DNA of 64,000 bases from Urechis unicinctus (taxonomy: Eukaryota > Annelida > Polychaeta > Xenopneusta > Urechidae): assembly GCA_034190875.2 (NCBI GenBank), contig CM067350.1, forward strand, positions 25,824,929-25,888,928, read 5' to 3'. Numbering within the stretch: position 1 is the stretch's first letter; every line of letters begins with the position of its first letter. Below are positions 19,480 through 32,354 of the stretch, in pieces. A program made the position numbers and the translations under genes. Under the pieces are notes generated by a model. It was not told where the DNA came from, ran no database searches, and saw nothing but the letters and a program-made list of their open reading frames with translations.

Positions 19480-20758
19480 CTTTGTTCAGCGCGACACGGA
19501 GGCTGTGATTGACAAGAGCCAGCAGAAGTGACACCCGCTGTACTTCAAGCTTACTTTGTGTGAAAACTGTTAGGTATTTAGATCATAAAATTTGAGTCTT
19601 ATGTTCAGAATTAAATGGGCTTCCTTCGAGTGTAGACAAATTCAAGATACGACCATTCACGACGGACGAACGATGCTATAACTTCTGATTTCAGTCCCTT
19701 TTTAAGTTTGATTCGTTCAAAACCGGAAGTGACGCAACCGATATCAATAAATTTTGCGGATTAGATTCGCGCTGTTGATGTCAACATCTGATTTAATTTT
19801 TATCACCATTGAACTGATATTTACGATTTTATTAGCAATCGAAAATTTTACGAAAATTGACTGAGTGAAATTTGTTTTTTCAACTCAATGCGCTTTGAAA
19901 AGGACAAATATATTGATTGCATATGTCAATTATGAAAGTTTGGTAATTCCATCAGCTTTCAGAAAATGTAAATTTTGTTACGATCGGACCATAATTAATG
20001 AATCTATTGCGAAATTAATAAGTTTAGAGATTTTGGCTACCAGAAATTTTCGACATGCTACGATTTTTTTTACGATGCATTATTTACAACTAAGTATATT
20101 TAGAAAAAGTTTACAATTACATTACACTTTCAGAATATGTTGACTGTATTGATATTTAATTGTAAAGCATGGACATATTGAGCATTGAACTTGTGTCATT
20201 TTTTATAAACTTTGATGCTTTCGTGACCGGAAGTGACGTCATCGACATTCATGAAATCTATGGATCCGACTTAAGCTGTCATGGAGCACATGTGACCCAA
20301 TTTTTATCATTATCGGACATGTATTGACGGTTTTATAGGCGCTCAAAATATTCATGAAACTTATGTTGTCATTCTGACCGATACCACGATTTTTCGACCT
20401 GGGGTGCTTGGGAAAACCGTTGGTTAGATGGCCCCATATGTCATATGAAAAGTTTGCAATTAGAATGAGCTACACGATGATGTAAATTATGTAACGATCC
20501 GACCATTATTAACGGAGTTATTTGAGATACTAGTTTTTCACTTATTCGATGACCTTGACCTTAGTTTTAGGTCAAGGTCAAAACAAAACCTCTCGGTTCT
20601 GCGCATTATTCACGCCTAGCGATTGAAGAAACAATCAATGAAAATATCAAAAATTGCGACCTGTATCGCGAAACAAAAAAATGTTAACTAACATCCAAAC
20701 AAACATCCAAACATACATACCGGGCCGATCGCCATAACTTGGCGTTATGACGCCAAGT
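19480..20758 (+). repeat. HINE-like unit, type 3 body, 5'-truncated
   Basis: First unit of the long array. It starts inside the GC-poorer part of a type 3 body (TTTGTTCAGCGCGA, then CACCCGCTGTACTTC). It carries the ETS/CRE site at 20227 and the AGGTCA palindrome at 20550-20580. It ends with the CAAACAT microsatellite and a hairpin at 20736-20758 (arms AACTTGGCG and CGCCAAGTT). Confidence 0.8.
20550..20580. promoter_or_regulatory. Palindromic AGGTCA tandem half-sites (nuclear-receptor-like)
   Basis: TGACCTTGACCT, a 7-base spacer, then AGGTCAAGGTCA: each 12-bp arm is a direct repeat of AGGTCA with no spacer and contains TCAAGGTCA, the extended half-site of NR5A/ERR-type receptors. The same block recurs in nearly every unit at the same distance from the 3' end, for example near 24332, 36073, 37509, 43486, 50582, 54817, 56319, 58900 and 61868. 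Some copies have GACCCTGACC in the left arm. Function is inferred from the motif only. Confidence 0.5.
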
Positions 20759-21269
20759 TAACAAGAGGCCCATGGGTACATGGGGGAACTTGGCGAACTT
20801 CATCCAAACAATTGCAACAATTTCTAAATCGGGCCAAAATTGGCCAAAATCGGCCAAAAATTACCGAAGTTATCATGCCTCTTATGTTGAAAATCATTAT
20901 GATTGCAAAGTGATTCATGGGAAATGAAAAATCATAACGTACAAATCATCATTACGTTATAATATATACAATAAGATGAATTAGATGGCCGATTTTAAAC
21001 TTTTCCTTATGCAGTTCGCCAAGTTCCCCCATTTACCCATGGGCCTCAAAGTTCCCCCATGTATCTATGGGCCTCTTGTTTGTGTAGCACGAGAGGGAAA
21101 TGAAAAATCATAAGGTACGTTATCATCGTTATGATGTCTAATGGGGAACCATCGATAACCAATGGTGATAAAGAAGTATTGACTGGCATGGTTTCGTTTG
21201 CTGTGTGTTGCATCGATATGCAAATTTTTTTTAGAGGAAATTCATTTTTACAGTGAATTGGACTGGTCC

Positions 21270-21566
21270 CCCGGGGGGGGGGGGGGGGGGCACTTGGCCT
21301 TATTCTGGATAGAGGTGTGCCGCGGGACCTCGAAAAACCCGCACCCGTCGTACAAGGTCAAAATGGCCAAAAGCATACCCCGTCGTACAAGGTATTATGC
21401 GAATGTATAACCCCTCGTACAGATTGAAGCTCAAAAACATACCCGTCGTACAAGTATGAGGCCAAAAAAACCCGTCGTACAAGTCATGAGGCCGAAAAAA
21501 CATACCCCGTCGCGCGGCACATATGTACTACCTCTATACTATTAAGTGCGCCCCCCCCCCCCCGGG
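21270..21566. mobile_element. MITE-like insertion with poly-G/poly-C inverted ends and TSD
   Basis: Begins CCC plus about 18 G then GCACTT, and ends AAGTGCG, about 14 C and GGG, so the ends are inverted repeats. The target ACTGGTCC (8 bp; up to GGACTGGTCC) is present on both sides (21262-21269 and 21567-21574) but occurs once in the uninterrupted copies, for example 39683 and 34120. Inside are about six copies of a CCCGTCGTACAAG motif spaced 25-50 bases. TSD length and G-rich ends are compatible with hAT- or Mutator-type MITEs. No coding capacity. Confidence 0.85.
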
Positions 21567-21803
21567 ACTGGTCCGTATTGCTGCTTGCCGGCTTTACGCA
21601 AAGCGAGCTGACAGCAGCGGCGACTTTGTGAAACTATCAACCTTAAACATTCATTCAGAAGCCAAACAACATTAAGCAATAAAAAATCCGTATCAACCTA
21701 TAATTAACAAAATTACTATGGATTTATCAATCATGTTGAGTGTTTAGCTCTTATTGGCACCTGTTATAATTATGATATATATGACAATACAGATCAGCGT
21801 GCT

Positions 21804-21875
21804 AGGGTGCGTGGCGTAGCGACTCAGCTTTAGACTTCCATGCCAGAGGCCGGTGTTCAAATCCAGTACACGAAC
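21804..21875 (+). other. tRNA-like module 2
   Basis: A box TGGCGTAGCG and B box GTGTTCAAATCC intact, followed by AACATAA and eight T. Upstream stem bases differ from the consensus (GGGTGCG for GGCCGCG). Confidence 0.65.
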
Positions 21876-22938
21876 ATAATTTTTTTTCCGAATTTTCGTG
21901 CCACAACAATTATTTCATCTAATTTCAATAGAACACGATTCGTGCTGTCGATGACAACAGCTGAGCAGTTTTTTATGACTATAGAACTGATATTTACGAT
22001 TTTATTAGCAATCGAAAATTTGACGAAAATTGACTGAGTGAAATTTTTTTTTTTCAACTCAACGCGCTTTGAAACCGACGAATATTTTGATAGCATATGT
22101 CAACAATCAAAGTTTGGCAATTGTATCAGCTTTCAGAAAATGTTAATTTTATTACGATCGGACGATAATTAGTGAATTTATTGCGAAATAAATAAGTTGA
22201 GAGATTTTGGTTGCCGGAAATTTTCGACCTGCTACAATTGTTTTAACAATGCATTATTTACAACTAAGTATATATAGAAAAAGTTTACAATTACATTACA
22301 CTTTCAGAATATCTAAACTGTTTAAAAATGGAACTCTAAAGTATGGACATATTGAGCATTGAACTTGTGTCATTTTTTGAAAAATTTGATGCTTTCGTGA
22401 CCGGAAGTGACGTCATCGACATTCATGATATTTTAGGATACGTCTTGGTATGTCGCTGAGAACATGTGAACCAAATTTTATTACCATCGGACATGTATTG
22501 ACGGTTTTATAGGCGCTCAAAATATTCATGAAACTTTTGTTGCCATTTGGACCGATACCACTTTTTTTCGACCTTAGACGCTTGGGAAAACCATTGGTTG
22601 GATCGCCGTATATGTATTTAGAAAAAGTTTGCAATTTGAATGAGCTACACGATGGTGTAAAGTTTGTAACGATCCGACCATTAATAACGGAGTTATTCGA
22701 GGTACTAGTTTTTCACTTATTCAATGACCCTGACCTTAGTTTTGGGTCAAGGTCAAAAAAACCCCTCTCGGTTCTGCGCATTATTAACGCCTAACGATGG
22801 GTGAAGAAAAAATTGGAAAATTTCAAAAATTGCGACCTGTATCGCGAAACAAAAAAAATGTTAACAAACCAACAAACATCCCACAAACATACAAACCGGG
22901 GTGATCGCCATAACTTGGCGTTATGATAACGCCAAGTT

Positions 22939-24489
22939 AAAAATAGGCCCATGGGGACATGGGGGAACTTGGCGAACTGTGATAGGAAAATTTCAGAATC
23001 GGGCCATAATTGGCCAAAATCGGCCAAAAATTATCTAACTTATCATGGATTATAATTTTTTGTGGACGAATGGGGAAACTTTCAATTTGTTCGAGTTAAC
23101 AATTGAGATAGGCTTCCATAATATGGATTTTAATCAAATATATACAATAAGATGAATTAGCTGGCCGATTTTGAAATTTTCCTGATGCAGTTCGCCAAGT
23201 TCCCCCATGTTCCCTTGGGCCTCTTGCTTGTGTAGCGCGAGAGGCACTGCGACTTGACCTGATTCTCGCTGCCAGCCGCGCCCAGCGCATTCCTTTGTTC
23301 TGCGCGACAAGGCGGCTGCAGCGAAGTGCCAGCAGAAATGACACCCAATGTACTTCAAACTTACTTTGTAAGAAAACTGTTGGGTATTAAGAGCAGAAAA
23401 TTATACACTTTGTTCAGAATTGAATGGGCTTCCTTCTCGAGCAAACCAATTCAAAATACGACCATTCGCGACAGAGAAACGACGCGATAACTTCAGATTT
23501 TAGTCGATTTTTAACTTCCACTCGTTCGTGACCGGAAATGACATCAGCGACTTCCCCAAAAAAATCATCATTCGGTTGACGCTCCCCATGGTAACATTTT
23601 ACCCACGTTTTGTGACCCTGGAACGAGTATTGTCGATTTTATAAGCGATCGAAAAAAAATTGCCAATTTTAGCTGTTTTTTTAACTTTTACCAGCGATTC
23701 GTGAGAAAACTACGCAAAATTCCTGCTGTTATAATGGGTACGAAATGTTACTCAAAAAGTAACCTTTAAATTCATGTTTAAATTTTCAAAATCGACCCAG
23801 TAGTATTCAACATATCGGGGTGTTAATGCATTTTCGTGGGCGCTTTTTAACTTTAAGCTCAGTTTGTGAGAAAACTATAAGACATAAACAATTAGATGAA
23901 TAAGTTTCAAGTTTGGAAGTGTCTGGGCTACCTTCAGGTGCAAACATTTTTACGATACGACCATTAACGACGGAGTAATGACGCAATAACTTTCGATTGC
24001 CCAGCTAAATAACGTTGTTTTGCTCGTAACCGGAAGTGACGTCATCGACATAAAAAAAAACACTTATCTTCCGATAGCCAGTGCTTCTGTGAACATTCGA
24101 CCCAATTTTTATGACCATCCATCGAATATTGTTGAAGTTATAAGCGATGGAAAAATGTGGTAAAACTCTACCACAAATTTTCGAGTGGGGGCTACGGGGC
24201 GAAATATGCATATTTTTTCATGATATTTGATATGGAAAGTTGGCGAATAAATCAGGCTACAAGGAACTGTAAACTTTTTAAAAATCACACCATAGGTTAA
24301 GATGATATGAAGGATTGAAAAATTCACAATGTGACCTTGACCTTAATATGAGGTCAAGGTCAAAACAAAACATCTCGGTTCTGCGCATTATTGACGTCTA
24401 ACGATTTGTGAAAAAAAAATTGGAAAATTTCAAAAATTGCGACCTGTATCGCGAAACAAAAAAAAGTTTACAAACAAACATCCAAACGT
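22939..24489 (+). mobile_element. HINE-like unit, type 2, hairpin lost
   Basis: The 5' start is degraded (AAAAATAGGCCCATGGGGAC). An inverted 5'-terminus copy lies at about 23186-23225. The type 2 GC-rich head follows (GCGCGAGAGGCACTGCG, then CGACAAGGCGGCTGCAGCG), with the ETS/CRE at 24030 and the AGGTCA palindrome at 24332. The CAAACATCCAAACGT tail abuts the next start with no hairpin. Confidence 0.8.
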
Positions 24490-25944
24490 ACGAGATGCCC
24501 ATGAGAACATGGGTGAACTTGGCTAACAGTGTCGGAAACTTTTGAAAATTTCAATATTGACTCAAAATTGACCATGTTACTCAAGATTTATTGATAAACT
24601 ATGATTCAGAGGCTGACACAAGGAGAAGCATATTTTCATATTTGATAGTACCGCGGCCTCCCGTACTTGCCGCACCACGCGCATCCCGAGCCGAGAGCAG
24701 ATTCCTTTGTTCAGCGCGAGAGGCAGGCTGTTGTAAACAAGCCAGCGCCGAGCCATCAGAAATGACACCCACTGTACTTCAAACTTACTTTATGAGAGAA
24801 CTGTCATATATTTTGAGCAGAAAATTTTACACCTGTGTTCAGAAATTGAATGGGCTTCCCTCGAGCGCAGACAAATTCACGATACGACCATTCACGTCGG
24901 ACGAACGACGCTATAACTTCAGATTTGAGTACCGTTTTTGCTTTGATTCGTTCGAAACCGGAAGTGACGCAACCGATATCAATAAATTTTGCGGATTAGA
25001 TTCGCGCTGTTCATGTCAACATCTGATTTAATTTTTATCACCATTGAACTGATATTTACGATTTTAGTAGCAATCGAAAATTTGACGAAAATTGACTGAG
25101 TGAAATTTGCTTTTTCAACTCAACGCGCTTTGAAAAGGACAAATATATTGATTTCATATGTCAATTATGAAAGTTTGGTAATTCCATCAGCTTTCAGAAA
25201 ATATAAATTTTGTTACGATCGGACCATAATTATTGAATCAATTGCGAAATTAAAAAGTTTAGAGAGTTTGGCTACCAGAAATTTTCGACCTGCTACGATT
25301 TTTTTTACAATGCATTATTTACAACTAAGTATATTTAGAAAAAGTTTACAATTACATTACACTTTCAGAATATGTTGACTGTAATGATATTTAATTGTAA
25401 AGCATGGACATATTGAGCATTGAACTTGTGTCATTTTTTATAAACTTTGATGCTTTCGTGACGGGAAGTGACGTCATCGACATTCATGAAATCTATGGAT
25501 CCGATTTAAGCTGTCATGGAGCACATGTGACCCAATTTTTATCATTATCGGACATGTATTGACTGTTTTATAGACGCTCAAAATATTCATGAAACTTATG
25601 TTGTCATTCTGACCGATACCACGATTTTTCGACCTGGGGCGCTGGGGAAAACCGTTGGTTGGATGGCCCCATATGAAATTAGAAAAAGTTTGCAATTAGA
25701 ATGAGCTACACGATGATGTAAATTTTGTAACGATCCGACCATTATTAACGGAGTTATTCGAGGTACTAGTTTTTCACTTATTCGATGACCTTGACCTTAG
25801 TTTCAGGTCAAGGTCAAAACAAAACCTCTCGGTTCTGAGCATCAATCACGCCTAACGATTGAAGAAGAAAAAATTGGAAAATTTTAAAAATTGCGACCTG
25901 TATCGCGAAACAAAAAAAATGTTAACTAACAAACATCCAAACAT
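24490..25944 (+). mobile_element. HINE-like unit, type 3
   Basis: Starts ACGAGATGCCCATGAGAACATGGG. The GC-rich head TAGTACCGCGGCCTCCCG is at about 24647. The ETS/CRE site is mutated to ACGGGAAGTGACGTCA at 25461. It ends in CAAACATCCAAACAT with no hairpin. The 92-residue open frame at 25100-25378 also occurs at 19865 and is a repeat effect. Confidence 0.8.
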
Positions 25945-27462
25945 ACGAGATGCCCATGAGGACATGGGTGAACTTGGCGAACAGTGTCAGAAAATTTCAA
26001 TATTGACCCAAAATTTACCAAGTTACTCTAGATTTATCGATAAAACCATGATTCAGAGTCTGACACAAGGAAAAGCATATTTTTTATTTAATAGTACCGC
26101 GGCCTGCCGTATTTGCCGCGCCACGCGCCCCGCGCCCCCTAGCCTAGAGCAAATTCCTTTGTTCAGCGCGTGAGGCAGGCTGTTGTAAACAAGCCCGCGC
26201 CGAGCCATTAGAAATGACACCCACTGTACTTCAAACTTATTTTATGAGAAAACTGTCGGTTATTTTGAGCAGAAAATTACACATCTAAGTTCAGAATTGA
26301 ATGGGCTTTCTTCGAAAGAAAACAAATTCAAAATACGACCATTTACGACAGAGAAACGACGCGATAACTTCAGATTTCAGTCGTATTTTAACTTTGATTT
26401 GTTCGTGACCGGAAATGACATCAGCGACTTCCCCAAAAGAATCATCATTCGGTAGACGCTCTCCATGGTAACATTTTACCCACGTTTTGTGACCCTCGAA
26501 CGAATATCGTCGATTTTACAAGTGATCGAAAACAAATTGCCAATTTTAGCTGTTTTCCGAACTTTTACCGGCGATTCGTGAGAACACTACGCATAATTCC
26601 TGCTGGTATATCGCGTACGAAATGTTACTCGAAAAGTAACCTTCAAATTCATGTTTAAATTTTCAAAATCGACCCAGTAGTATTCAACATATTGGGGTGT
26701 TAATGCATTTGGGGGGTCACTTTTTAACTTTAAGCTCAGTTTGTGAGAAAACTATAAGACATAAACAATTAGATGAATAAGTTTCAAGTTCGGAAGTGTA
26801 TGGGCTACCTTCAGATGCAAACATTTTTACGATACGACCATTAACGACGGAGTAATGACGCGATAAATTCGGATTGCACAGCTAAATAACGTTGTTTTGC
26901 TCGTAACCGGAAGTGACGTCATCGATACAAAAAAAATACTTATCTTCCGATAGCCAGTGCTTCTGTGAACATTCGACCCAATTTTTATGACCATCCATCG
27001 AATATTGTTGAAGTTATAAGCGATTGAAAAATGTGGTAAAATACTACCACAAATTTTCGAGTGGGGGCTACGGGGCGAAATATGCATATTTTGTCATGAT
27101 ATTTGATATGGAAAGTTGGCGAATAAATCAGGCTACAAGGAACTGTACACTTTTTAAAAATCGCACCGTAGGTTAAGATGATATTAAGGATTGAAAAATT
27201 CACAACGTGACCTTGACCTTAATATGAGATCAAGGTCAAAAGAAAAAGTCTCGGTTCTGCGCATCATTGACGCCTAACGATTGGTGAAAAAAAAATTGGA
27301 AAATATCAAAAATTGCGACCTGTATCGCGAAACAAAAAATTGTTAACAAACAAACATCCAAACTTACAAACGCGACTGACCAACGTAACTTGGCGTTATG
27401 ATTACGCCAAGTTAACAAACCGGGGTGATCGCCATAACTTGGCGTTATGACAACGCCAAGTT
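25945..27462 (+). mobile_element. Chimeric unit: type 3 head joined to type 2 body, double hairpin
   Basis: Begins as type 3 (ACGAGATGCCCATGAGG, TAGTACCGCGGCC). From about 26390 (GTTCGTGACCGGAAATGAC) it follows type 2 instead. ETS/CRE at 26907. It ends with two complete hairpins in tandem, 27387-27413 and 27436-27462, separated by a second CCGGGGTGATCGCCAT leader. Confidence 0.8.
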
Positions 27463-28162
27463 GATAATCCACTGCATTGACAAATATATCAAGATATGAA
27501 AAAAAGAGTAGATGGAAACGATGACATTAGCGATATGAAAGGCAAAATGTAGCATTGAAATTGTATAACTGGAGCTTAGGCTCAGCGGGACGGGAGGGTG
27601 GTGACTTTTAGAAACTATTGATTGCACGTTTACTGGTTGTAAACTGAACAGAAAAGGTAGAGTTCATATGACAGCAAAGGATCACATGACCTTTAAGGTG
27701 CTGGTGAATGGTTTAGCATGTTTGTCAAGAAAGATAGGGCAGGCTATTTGCCCTTAACAGAAAGGTTATTATGAAGGGCAACTACTGAGCAGTACAGTGG
27801 GTTGTGGTGAGACCTGAGAATGCTTTACCACACACATCTTACCATCATATCTTATGGACCCTAGTGATTCCATAATAACAGGATGTTACTTGAACATAGA
27901 TCTTTTTATCTAAGTTTTCTGTGACAGTAGACACTGCAAATTGATAAGTGACAATTGAGAATGAATCAAGTCTTGTCCAACAGAGCATATAAAAAAGAAG
28001 GTGGGGTCATGCATCCATACACATCTGCACAGTATCACAAATCATTTTCGCAATGTTGTAACAGAGTATATCACAAGATCACGTGAAGAACACATGCATC
28101 TAAATAAACATGGAGTGAGCCTTGCTGTGTAGACACTGTAAGCAGCTGACCACAGTCTATAT
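27463..28162. other. Single-copy-looking spacer inside the array
   Basis: About 700 bases with no resemblance to any array body. No gene or RNA is visible. It shows that the array is interrupted by ordinary DNA here, and its right edge (CTATATA|CAAGAGG) gives an insertion border for the next element. Confidence 0.6.
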
Positions 28163-29626
28163 ACAAGAGGCCCATGGGAGCCATGTGGGAACTTGGCGAA
28201 CTGCATCCAAATAATTGCAACATTTTCAGAACCGGGCCACAATTGACCAAAATCGGCCAAAAGTTACCTAAGTTATCATGGTTATCAAATTTTCGAGTGC
28301 GGGCTGCGGGGCGAAATATGCACAATTTATCATGACAATTGATATGAACAATTGGCCAATAAATCATGCTACAAGGAACTATAAATCTTTTTAAAGTCGC
28401 ACCATACGTTAGGGTGATATCAAGGATTGAGGCAAGGTTATCATGACCGGAAGTGACATCATCGACATCCACAATATTTAAGGATACGTCTTAGTATGTC
28501 TCGGAGAACATGTAAACCAATTTTTAGTACTATAGGACATTTATTGGTTGTTTATATGCGTTCGAAATATTCATCAAACTATTGTTGCCATTTGGACTGA
28601 TCGCTCGATTTTTCGACCTTAGACGCCTGGGAAAACCGTGGGTTGGATGGCATCATATGTCAATAGAGGTACACAATGGTGTAAAATTTGTAACAATCCG
28701 ACCATTATTAGCGGAGTTATTCGAGATACTAGTTTTTCACTTTTTCGTTGACAACTATCTTATTTTTGGTCATGGTCAAAACAAAACGTATCGGTTCTGC
28801 GCAACATTGCCGCCTATCGATTGAAGAATAAAGAAATTAATAAAATTGTAGTATTGTCAACCAATTTTTATTAGCAACGGTTATGTAGGTCCGTATCCAA
28901 GAGGGTGACGGGTGAATCGGACAATACCCCCCACTCAGCCTCAGTATTTTCGCTCATATGCCAAATTTATCCTTTAATCTTGGTCAGAATGGCAGCGTAT
29001 GCTAGAAGATCTGCTTAGCTCATTTCAGATAATCCCTACATTAATTCCTAGTAACGGGTCTGAAGTTTACAATTACATTACACTTTCAGAATTTTAAGGT
29101 GTTTTAATATCAAATTATTATGCCCGTATATATTAAGCAGTGAATGCGATTGGCCAAGATTACTAGGCGAATACAATTTCGCGATATTAACAATAGTCTC
29201 ATGGTAAGTTAAGAATTGAGTTAGCCGCGGACGGTGGTAATATAAATTTATACCGGCGGCGTGCACAGCTAGAATTGGGTGGGCTTCCATAAAACTGTTT
29301 TCCGGGTTCATGATAGATTGACATTGATTTAGCTGGCAAAAAGAAATTAATAATATATTAATAAGTTTCGCGGCGTGCCATAGTTGCCGCGTAAATGTCG
29401 TAATAATCGGACATTGGACTGGTCCGTATTGCTGCTTGACGGCTTAACGCAAAGCGAGCTGGCAGCAGCGGTGACCTTTGTGAAACTATCAACCTTAAAC
29501 ATTCATTCAGAAGCCAAACAACATTAAGCAATAAAAAATCCGTATCAACCTATAATTAACAAAATTACAATGGATTTATCAATCATGTTGAGTGTTTAGC
29601 TGTTGTTGGCACCTGTAATACTTATT

Positions 29627-32279
29627 AACTTGGCGTTATCATAACGCCAAGTTATGGCGATCGGCCCGGTTTGTAAGTTTGTGTGTTTGTGGGTGTGTGG
29701 GTGTGTGTGTTTGTTTGTTTGTTAACAATTTTTTGTTTCGCGATACAGGTCGCAATTTTGGAAATTTTTCAATTTTTTCTTCGCCAATCGTTAGGAGTCA
29801 ATGATGCGCAGAACCCAGATGTTTTGTTTTGACCTTGACCCAAAACTAAGGTCAGGGTCATCGAATAAGTGAAAAACTAGTACCTCGAATAACTCCGTTA
29901 ATAATGGTCCGATCGTTACAAAACTTTACACCATCGTGTAGCTCATTCAAATTGCAAACTTTTTCTAAATACATATACGGCGATCCAACCAATGGTTTTC
30001 CCAAGCGTCTAAGGTCGAAAAAAAGTGGTATCGGTCCAAATGGCAACAAAAGTTTCATGAATATTTTGAGCGCCTATAAAACCGTCAATACATGTCCGAT
30101 GGTAATAAAATTTGGTTCACATGTTCTCAGCAACATACCAAGGCGTATCCTAAAATATCATGAATGTCGATGACGTCACTTCCGGTCACGAAAGCATCAA
30201 AGTTTTCAAAAAATGACACAAGTTCAATGCTCAATATGTCCATACTTTAGTGTTCCATTTTTAAAACAGTTTAGATATTCTGAAAGTGTAATGTAATTGT
30301 AAACTTTTTCTAAATATACTTAGTTGTAAATAATGCATTGTTAAAAAAATTGTAGCAGGTCGAAAATTTCTGGTAACCAAAATCTCTCAACGTTTTAATT
30401 TCGCAATAAATTCACTAATTATCGTCCGATCGTAACAAAATTACCATTATCTAAAAGCTGACACAGTTACTAAACTTTGATAATTGACATACGCTATCAA
30501 AATATTCGTCGTTTTCAAAGCGCGTTGAGTTGAATAAACAAATTTCACTCAGTCAATTTTCGTCCAATTTTCGATTGCTAATAAAATCGTAAATATCAGT
30601 TCTATAATCATAAAAATCTGCTCAGCTGTTGTCATTGACAGCACGAATCGTGTTCTATTGAAATTAGATGAAATAATTGTTGTGGCACGAAAATTGGGAA
30701 AAAAAATTATGTCCGTGTACTGGATTTGAACACCGGCCTCTGGCATGGAAGTCTAAAACATTCCCGCTACGCCACGCGGCCTAGCACACTAGCATACATT
30801 GTCATATATGAATAATAACTATTACAGGTGCCAACAAGAGCTAAACACTCAACATGATTGATAAATCCATTGTAATTTTGTTAATTATAGGTTGATACGG
30901 ATTTTTTATTGCTTAATGTTGTTTGGCTTCTGAGTGAATGTTTAAGGTTGATAGTTTCACAAAGGTCACCGCTGCTGCCAGCTCGCTTTGCGTAAAGCCG
31001 GCAAGCAGCAATACGGACCAGTCCAATGTCCGATTATTACGACATTTACGCGGCAACTATGGCACGCCGCGAAACTTATTAATATATTATTAATTTCTTT
31101 TTGCCAGCTAAATCAATGTCAATCTATCATGAACCCGGAAAACAGTTTTATGGAAGCCCACCCAATTCTAGCTGTGCACGCCGCCGGTATAAATTTATAT
31201 TACCACCGTCCGCGGCTAACTCAATTCTTAACTTACCATGAGACTATTGTTAATATCGCAAAATTGTATTCGCCTAGTAATCTTGGCCAATCGCATTCAC
31301 TGCTTAATATAAACGGGCATAATAATTTGATATTAAAACACCTTAAAATTCTGAAAGTGTAATGTAATTGTAAACTTCAGACCCGTTACTAGGAATTAAT
31401 GTAGGAATTATCTGAAATGAGCTAAGCAGATCTTCTAGCATACACTGCCATTCTGACCATGATTAAAGGATAAATTTGGCATATGAGCGAAAATACTGAG
31501 GCTGAGTGGGGGGTATTGTCCGATTCACCCGTCACCCTCTTGGATACGGACCTACATAACCGTTGCTAATAAAAATTGGTTGACAATACTACAATTTTTT
31601 TAATTTCTTTATTCTTCAATCGATAGGCGGCAATGATACGCAGAACCGATAAGTTTTGTTTTGACCATGACCAAAAATAAGATAGTTGTCAACGAAAAAG
31701 TGAAAAACTAGTATCTCGAATAACTCCGCTAATAATGGTCGGATTGTTACAAATTTTACACCATTGTGTACCTCCATTGACATATGATGCCATCCAACCC
31801 ACGGTTTTCCCAGGCGTCTAAGGTCGAAAAATCGAGGGATCAGTCCAAATGGCAACAATAGTTTGATGAATATTTCGAACGCGTATAAAACAACCAATAA
31901 ATGTCCTATAGTACTAAAAATTGTTTTACATGTTCTCCGAGACATACTAAGACGTATCCTTAAATATTGTGGATGTCGATGGTGTCACTTCCGGTCATGA
32001 TAACCTTGCCTCAATCCTTGATATCACCCTAACGTATGGTGCGACTTTAAAAAGATTTATAGTTCCTTGTAGCATGATTTATTGGCCAATTGTTCATATC
32101 AATTGTCATGATAAATTGTGCATATTTCGCCCCGTAGCCCGCACTCGAAAATTTGATAACCATGATAACTTTGGTAACTTTTGGCCGATTTTGGTCAATT
32201 GTGGCCCGGTTCTGAAAATGTTGCAATTATTTGGATGCAGTTCGCCAAGTTCCCACATGGCTCCCATGGGCCTCTTGTT
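29627..32279 (-). mobile_element. HINE-like element, type 4, full length, nested and inverted
   Basis: Reads on the minus strand from AACAAGAGGCCCATGGGAGCC (32279 downward) to its hairpin at 29627-29652. The flanks join as CTTATT|ATTTATATATGAC, matching the uninterrupted CTTATTATTCATATATGAC at 42512 and 63505, so there is no target-site duplication. The minus-strand ETS/CRE is at 30171-30185 and the tRNA-like module at 30711-30783. Its 5' half pairs with 28163-29620 as an inverted repeat with arms of about 1.45 kb. Confidence 0.85.
30711..30783 (-). other. tRNA-like module 3 (minus strand)
   Basis: B box GTGTTCAAATCC and A box TGGCGTAGCGG intact on the minus strand, followed by ACATAA and a T-run. 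The segment between the boxes reads GGAATGTTTTAG. Confidence 0.65.
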
Positions 32280-32310
32280 ATTTATATATGACAATGCATA
32301 CTAGTGTGCT

Positions 32311-32354
32311 AGGCCGCGTGGCGTAGCGGCATAGTCTTAGACTATGTACACGGA
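32311..32354 (+). other. tRNA-like module 4, B box deleted
   Basis: A box intact, but about 30 bases from CTTCCATG to the B box are missing: TAGACTATG joins TACACGGACATAA directly. It should be inactive for Pol III. Confidence 0.65.

Larger units (their letters stand above)
20759..22938 (+). mobile_element. HINE-like element, type 1, with nested MITE
   Basis: Starts AACAAGAGGCCCATGGG immediately after the preceding hairpin. An inverted copy of the 5' terminus follows at about 21023-21083. The tRNA-like module is at 21804, the ETS/CRE at 22401 and the AGGTCA palindrome near 22725. The terminal hairpin is at 22912-22938. Without the nested insertion (21270-21566) it is about 1.88 kb, like the copy at 39185-41051. 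Confidence 0.85.

Noticed and set aside
29627..29652. Target-site duplication ATT or TAA flanking the nested element, which would suggest a PIF/Harbinger-type transposon
   Set aside because: Empty sites already contain ATTATT, so nothing was duplicated. The ends are not true terminal inverted repeats.
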